A stretch of DNA of 64,000 nt from Bacillota bacterium (GTDB lineage Bacteria > Bacillota > Sulfobacillia > RBS10-35 > Bu92), in the NCBI GenBank assembly GCA_014896375.1, contig JADBKN010000002.1:1-64000 (forward strand). The letters are read 5' to 3'. Positions 59,448 to 64,000 of the stretch are shown here, in pieces. The position numbers and the translations under genes are program-made. Position 1 is the stretch's first letter; the number at the start of each line of letters is the position of its first letter. The notes below the pieces were generated by a model. It did no database searches, was not told where the DNA came from, and saw only the letters and a list, made by a program, of their open reading frames with translations.

Positions 59448-60914
59448 TCACTCCACGCCGAAACGGGGAATCGGGTGCTCGCCGAGGGCCACGTGGATCG
59501 TGGAGAGCTCGGTGTAGAACTCGAAGCTGTAGTGGCCGCCCTCGCGTCCGATGCCGCTCTCCTTGGCCCCGCCGAACGGCGTGCGCAGGTCCCGCACGTT
59601 CTGGGAGTTCACCCACACCATGCCCGCCTCCAGGGACTGCGCCACGCGGTGCGCGCGCTGCACGTCCCGCGTCCAGACGTACGCGGCGAGGCCGTATTTC
59701 ACGTCGTTCGCGAGCCGCACCGCCTCCCCCTCCCCCTCGAAGCGCAGCACGGCCAGGACGGGGCCGAAGATCTCCTCCTGGGCCACGCGCATCTCGTTGC
59801 GCACGCCGGTGAGAAGCGTGGGCTCCAGGTAATTGCCCCTGGGCAGGCCCGCCGGCCGCCCGCCGCCCACGGCCACGCGGGCGCCCTCCTCACGGGCCAG
59901 CTCAATGTACGCGTGCACGCGTCGCCAGTGGTCGGGGTGGATGAGGGGCCCGACCTCCGTCCGCTCGTCGAGCGGGTCGCCCACGCGGATGCGGCGCACG
60001 CGCTCTTCCAGCCGCGCGATGAACTCGTCGTACACGGGCGCCTCCACAAAGAGGCGCGAGCCGGCCGTGCAGCGCTCGCCGTTGAGGGAGAAGACGCCGA
60101 AGACGGCCGCGTCCAGGGCCCGGTCGAGGTCGGCGTCGCCGAAGACGAGCACGGGCGACTTGCCGCCGAGCTCCATGGAGAAGCGTTTGAGCGTGGCGGC
60201 GCCGTTGCGCAGGATCTCCTTGCCGGTCGTCGTCTCCCCCGTGAAGGAGATCAGCTGCACGCCGGGATGGGCGACGAGCGGCGCGCCCGCCGTCTCCCCG
60301 AAGCCGTGCACCACGTTGACGACGCCTGGCGGCACGCCGGCCTCCGCCACGGCCTCCGCCAAGAGGCCGGCCGTGAGCGGCGACCACTCCGCCGGCTTGA
60401 GGACGCAGGTGTTGCCCGCCGCGAGGCAGGGCGCGAGCTTCCACGTCTCCAGCATCAGCGGCGTGTTCCAGGGAGTGATCAGCCCCGCCACGCCGACCGG
60501 CTTGCGCACGGTGTAGTTGATGAAGGCGCCCTCCACGAGGTAGCTCTCGCCCGTCATGCGCGTCGCCATCTCCGCGAAGAAGCGGAAGTTCTGCGCCGCG
60601 CGCGCCGCCTGGCCGCGCGCCTGGCGGATGGGCAGGCCCGTGTCCAGCACCTCGAGGCGCGCGAACTCCTCCTCCCGCGCCTCCAGTGCCTCCGCCAGCC
60701 GCCGCAGCGCGGCCGCCCGCTCCGCCGGCTTGTGGCGCCACCAGGACTCCTCGAAAGCGCGCCGCGCGGAGCGCACGGCGCGGTCCACATCCTCCGCGAG
60801 GCCCTCCGCCACCTGGGCGAGCGGCTCGTTGGTGGCGGGGTTGAGCGTCGTGAACCAGCGGCCCGCCGCCCCTTCTACGAACCGTCCGTCGATGAAGTGC
60901 AGCACGGGCTTCAT
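59448..60914 (-). CDS. hpaE: 5-carboxymethyl-2-hydroxymuconate semialdehyde dehydrogenase
   Basis: ALDH family: PWNTPLMLETWKLAPCLAAGNTCVLKPAEWSPLTA...FTGETTTGKEI...MELGGKSPVLVFGDADLDRALDAAVFGVFSLNGERCTAGSRLFV; hpa context. Confidence 0.9.
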   Translation of the reverse strand: MKPVLHFIDGRFVEGAAGRWFTTLNPATNEPLAQVAEGLAEDVDRAVRSARRAFEESWWRHKPAERAAALRRLAEALEAREEEFARLEVLDTGLPIRQARGQAARAAQNFRFFAEMATRMTGESYLVEGAFINYTVRKPVGVAGLITPWNTPLMLETWKLAPCLAAGNTCVLKPAEWSPLTAGLLAEAVAEAGVPPGVVNVVHGFGETAGAPLVAHPGVQLISFTGETTTGKEILRNGAATLKRFSMELGGKSPVLVFGDADLDRALDAAVFGVFSLNGERCTAGSRLFVEAPVYDEFIARLEERVRRIRVGDPLDERTEVGPLIHPDHWRRVHAYIELAREEGARVAVGGGRPAGLPRGNYLEPTLLTGVRNEMRVAQEEIFGPVLAVLRFEGEGEAVRLANDVKYGLAAYVWTRDVQRAHRVAQSLEAGMVWVNSQNVRDLRTPFGGAKESGIGREGGHYSFEFYTELSTIHVALGEHPIPRFGVE

Positions 60915-61660
60915 GGCTCCTCCACCACCGGGTTCTCCAACGCGCCCAAGCCGTCGATCTCGAGCCGCATCACGTCCCCGGGACGCACGCGGGAGATGCC
61001 CTCCGGGGTGCCCGTGAGGAGCACGTCACCAGGGTGGAGCGTCATGAAGGAGCTGACGAACTCGATGATCGCCGGCACGTCGTGGATGAGCTGCGAGGTG
61101 CGGCCGCGCTGCCGCAGCTCCCCGTTCACGTAGGCGCGCAGTTCCAGGTCGTGCACGTCGGCGACGTCGTCGCGGTCCACGAGCCACGGGCCGAGCGGGC
61201 CGAAGGTGTCCCAGCCCTTGGCGCGCACGGGTGGGCGGTACATGTTGCGGATGAAGTCGCGCACGGTGACATCGTTCGCGATGGTGTAGCCGGCCACGTG
61301 GTCCATGGCGCGCGCCGCCGGTACGCGCCGGCCGGCGCGGCCGATGACGACGGCGAGCTCGACCTCGTAGTGCATGTGCTCCACGCCGCGCGGGTAGACG
61401 ACGGGCGCCCGGTGACCCACGAGGGACGTGACCGGCTTGAAGAAGAGCACCGGCTCCGGGGGCGCCTCGAGCCCCAGTTCCTTCGCGTGCTCCGAATAGT
61501 TCAGCGCGAGGCCGATCACCTGGCGCGGCTCCACCGGCGGCAGCCAGACGACGGCCTCCGGCGCGTGGGGGCGGCCGGCCTCATCCAGGAGCACGCCCTC
61601 GTCCTCCCGCCACTCCCCGTGGTGGAGGCGGCCGTCCGAGAGGAAACGCGCGCGCTTCAT
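60911..61660 (-). CDS. hpaG: Fumarylacetoacetate hydrolase family, HpaG-like decarboxylase/isomerase
   Basis: QVIGLALNYSEHAKELGLEAPPEPVLFFKPVTSLVGHRAPVVYPRGVEHMHYEVELAVVIGRAGRRVPAARAMDHVAGYTIANDVTVRD. Confidence 0.88.
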   Translation of the reverse strand: MKRARFLSDGRLHHGEWREDEGVLLDEAGRPHAPEAVVWLPPVEPRQVIGLALNYSEHAKELGLEAPPEPVLFFKPVTSLVGHRAPVVYPRGVEHMHYEVELAVVIGRAGRRVPAARAMDHVAGYTIANDVTVRDFIRNMYRPPVRAKGWDTFGPLGPWLVDRDDVADVHDLELRAYVNGELRQRGRTSQLIHDVPAIIEFVSSFMTLHPGDVLLTGTPEGISRVRPGDVMRLEIDGLGALENPVVEEP

Positions 61661-62580
61661 ACGGCCTCCCCCGGCGCTGCGGCGAGGAGGCCGAGGTCCT
61701 GCATGACGCGCCGCAGCTTCGCCCGGTTGCCTTCCGCGGGCGGGACGAGCGGCGGGCGCAGGGCCGGGTGGATGAGGCCCATCCAGCCCAGCGCCGTCTT
61801 CACCGGCCCCGGGTTCGTCTCCAGGAACAGCGCCTCGTTCAGCGGCAGGAGGCGGTAGTGCAGGGCGCGTGCCTCCTCCCAGCGGCCGGCGGCGCAGAGG
61901 TCATAGAGCTCCGCGACCTCGCGGGGCATGACGTTCGCCGTAGCGGACACGTGGCCCGCCCCGCCGAGCGCCAGCATGGGGAAGCAGAGCGCCTCGATCC
62001 CCGAGTAGACGAGGATGCCCGGGCAGGCGGCGATCTCGTCGCTCACCTGCTGCAGGTTCGTGTTCGCCTCCTTCACGCCCACCACGTTCGGGCAGTCCTC
62101 GTAGAGGCGCGCAAGCGTCTCCACCTCGAGGTTGACGGCCGTGCGGCCGGGGATGTTGTAGATGATCACGGGCAGGTCGACGCTCTCGCAGACCGCGCGG
62201 AAATACTCGTAGAGGCCGCGCTGCGAGGGGCGGTTGTAGTACGGCACGATGACGAGCGCGGCGTCCGCCCCCAGCTCCTGCGCGCGACGCGTCAGGCGCA
62301 GCGTCTCCTTGAGATTGTTCGTGCCCGTGCCGGCCACCACGGGCGCCCGCCCGTTCACGGCCTCCACCGCAAGTGCCACCATGCGCTCCCGTTCCTCAAG
62401 GGAGAGGGCGCTGGGCTCGCCTGTGGTGCCCGTCACGGAGATGCCGTGCGTGCCGCTCCGCAGTTGCCAGTCCACCAGGCGGCGGAGGGCGGCCGCGTCG
62501 ATCTCGTCCTCCGGGGTGAAGGGCGTCACGAGCGGCACGATGGAGCCCCGCAGCCGCCGCTGCGCCTCCGCGCGATCCAC
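61657..62580 (-). CDS. DapA-family class I lyase (dihydrodipicolinate synthase/N-acetylneuraminate lyase superfamily)
   Basis: GSIVPLVTPFTPEDEIDAAALRRLVDWQLRSGTHGISVTGTTGEPSALSLEER...IVPYYNRPSQRGLYEYFRAVCESVDLPVIIYNIPGRTAVNLEVETLARL...VVGVKEANTNL. Embedded in the hpa operon. Confidence 0.92.
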   Translation of the reverse strand: MDRAEAQRRLRGSIVPLVTPFTPEDEIDAAALRRLVDWQLRSGTHGISVTGTTGEPSALSLEERERMVALAVEAVNGRAPVVAGTGTNNLKETLRLTRRAQELGADAALVIVPYYNRPSQRGLYEYFRAVCESVDLPVIIYNIPGRTAVNLEVETLARLYEDCPNVVGVKEANTNLQQVSDEIAACPGILVYSGIEALCFPMLALGGAGHVSATANVMPREVAELYDLCAAGRWEEARALHYRLLPLNEALFLETNPGPVKTALGWMGLIHPALRPPLVPPAEGNRAKLRRVMQDLGLLAAAPGEAV

Positions 62581-62586
62581 GCCGCA

Positions 62587-63333
62587 TCAACTCCTCTCGC
62601 GCAACCTCGTCTCCCGCTCCCAGGCCTCGAAGGCCCGCAGCGTGCGCATCTTATGCTCGCGGGCGAAGGCCTCCACCGCCTCCGGAGGCGCCCCGCCGGC
62701 GAGGAGCTCCAGAAGCTCCTCGTGCTCCTCCAGGGACTCCGCCGAGCGGTTGGGCACGAAGGCGAAAACGGTGCGCCGCATCGCGTCGAGCTGCCGCATG
62801 AGGTGGTCGATCGCCTCCCTGAGGTAGGCATTGGGGCAGCGCGCGCGAATGAGCGCGTGGAACGCGCGGTTGAGGCGACTGTAGGTGAGGACGTCGAGCG
62901 CCGCGATGGCCGCGCGCATCTCCCGGTTCAGACCCCGCAGCTCCTCGCGGTCCGCCTCCGTCACGTGCGGCGCCGCCATTGCCGTCGCGTAGCCTTCCAG
63001 CACCGCGAGGGTGCTGAAGGCGTCGCGGTACGCAGTCTCATCAGGCAAGGCCACGCGCGCCCCGCTGAAGGGCTGGTACTCCACGAGGCCCTCCGCCTCC
63101 AGACGGCGCACGGCTTCCCTCACGGGGATGGGGCTCGTGCCGAGCTCCTTCGCCAGCGCGTCGATGATCAGCCGGTAGCCGGGACCGTACGTGCCGTCGA
63201 GGATGCGCTGCCGCAGGATGCTGTACGCCAGCTCCTGCTTGCTGGGCTGCGGGGCGGTGCGCGGCCCCTCCGCGCCCTCCACGGCCGCCGGCGGGATGTC
63301 GGTGCGGGTCGGTTCACTCATATGCGAATTCAT
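62587..63333 (-). CDS. GntR family (FadR/FCD subfamily) transcriptional regulator
   Basis: KQELAYSILRQRILDGTYGPGYRLIIDALAKELGTSPIPVREAVRRLEAEGLVEYQPFSGARV + FCD helical domain. Alternative start ATG at 63321. Confidence 0.92.
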   Translation of the reverse strand: MNSHMSEPTRTDIPPAAVEGAEGPRTAPQPSKQELAYSILRQRILDGTYGPGYRLIIDALAKELGTSPIPVREAVRRLEAEGLVEYQPFSGARVALPDETAYRDAFSTLAVLEGYATAMAAPHVTEADREELRGLNREMRAAIAALDVLTYSRLNRAFHALIRARCPNAYLREAIDHLMRQLDAMRRTVFAFVPNRSAESLEEHEELLELLAGGAPPEAVEAFAREHKMRTLRAFEAWERETRLRERS

Positions 63334-63382
63334 ATACGATCAGTGCCCGGCGGAATCCTCCCGCCGGGCATGCGCCGTCCCG

Positions 63383-64000
63383 TCAGCCCTCGACGATCTC
63401 GCGGATCGCCTGGAGGCCGCGGCGGATATCGTCTTCTGAGGCGGCTAGGGAGATGCGCAGCTCGTGCTGCGCCTGGCGGCCGAAGGCCGTGCCGGGCACG
63501 GCCACGACGCCCTTCTCCACGACGAGGCGCCGCGCCACATCCTCGGCCGGGCCGGCCTTCGAGACGTCGACCATCAGATAGAAGGCTCCTTCCGGCGTGT
63601 AGCGGTAGAGCCCCCAGTCGCGGCAGAGCGAGACGGCCAGGTCGCGGCGGCGCCGGTACGTGGCCACCATCTCCGGCACGTGCGGGCCGGCTTCCGCCAG
63701 CGCCGCCTCGGCGGCGCGCTGCGCCACCATGGAGGTCGAGCTGAAGACGGCTTCCGCCACCTTCTGGAGAGGCTCCACCACCTCCGCCGGCGCGACCAGG
63801 TACCCCAGCCGCCAGCCCGTCATGGCGTAGGTCTTGGAGAAGCTGTAAACGGCCATGGAGCGCTCCGCCCGCACCTGGAAGATCGAGGTGGGCGCGCGGT
63901 CGAAGTAGATCTCGTCGTACACCTCGTCCGAGATCACCCAGAGGCCGTGGCGGTCGGCCACTTGCGCGATGCGCTCGACCACCTCTCGCGGGAAGACGGC
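63383..64000 (-). CDS. PLP-dependent class I aminotransferase, C-terminal part (truncated by window end)
   Basis: HGLWVISDEVYDEIYFDRAPTSIFQ...YSFSKTYAMTGWRLGYLVAPAEVV...GAFYLMVDVSKAG...VVAVPGTAFG...ELRISLAASEDDIRRGL; frame open to 64000. Confidence 0.93.
   Translation of the reverse strand, partial: AVFPREVVERIAQVADRHGLWVISDEVYDEIYFDRAPTSIFQVRAERSMAVYSFSKTYAMTGWRLGYLVAPAEVVEPLQKVAEAVFSSTSMVAQRAAEAALAEAGPHVPEMVATYRRRRDLAVSLCRDWGLYRYTPEGAFYLMVDVSKAGPAEDVARRLVVEKGVVAVPGTAFGRQAQHELRISLAASEDDIRRGLQAIREIVEG

Overview
This 64 kb window is a very GC-rich, gene-dense bacterial chromosome segment. It fits an endospore-forming Bacillota: two GerA-type germinant receptor loci, two T-box leaders and a YpdA-like reductase. 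There is no clear CRISPR array, rRNA, tRNA or transposon. Nearly all the DNA is covered by recognisable genes: polX (cut by the left edge), zapA, an ABC-F ATPase, pheST with a T-box, ypdA, a parvulin PPIase, degV, fabI, a frameshifted GGDEF gene, proline dehydrogenase, a TrmH-type methyltransferase, ktrA/ktrB-like K+ uptake, infC-rpmI-rplT, a prenylcysteine-oxidase-like flavoprotein with a LuxR-LAL regulator, purB, M24 and M28 peptidases, a glycerol operon, folC, two ger loci flanking thrS, and a 4-hydroxyphenylacetate (hpa) catabolic cluster. The most interesting candidate is inside the glycerol operon. A GlpA-type glycerol-3-phosphate dehydrogenase flavoprotein is translationally coupled to SdhB-, SdhC- and SdhD-like subunits, with no SdhA present, and this block sits between glpF-glpK and dhaKLM. 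It suggests a hybrid membrane G3P:quinone oxidoreductase built on a succinate-dehydrogenase chassis. Second is a bacterial protein that looks full-length homologous to eukaryotic prenylcysteine oxidase. All calls are from reading the translations and nucleotide motifs; no database search was run.
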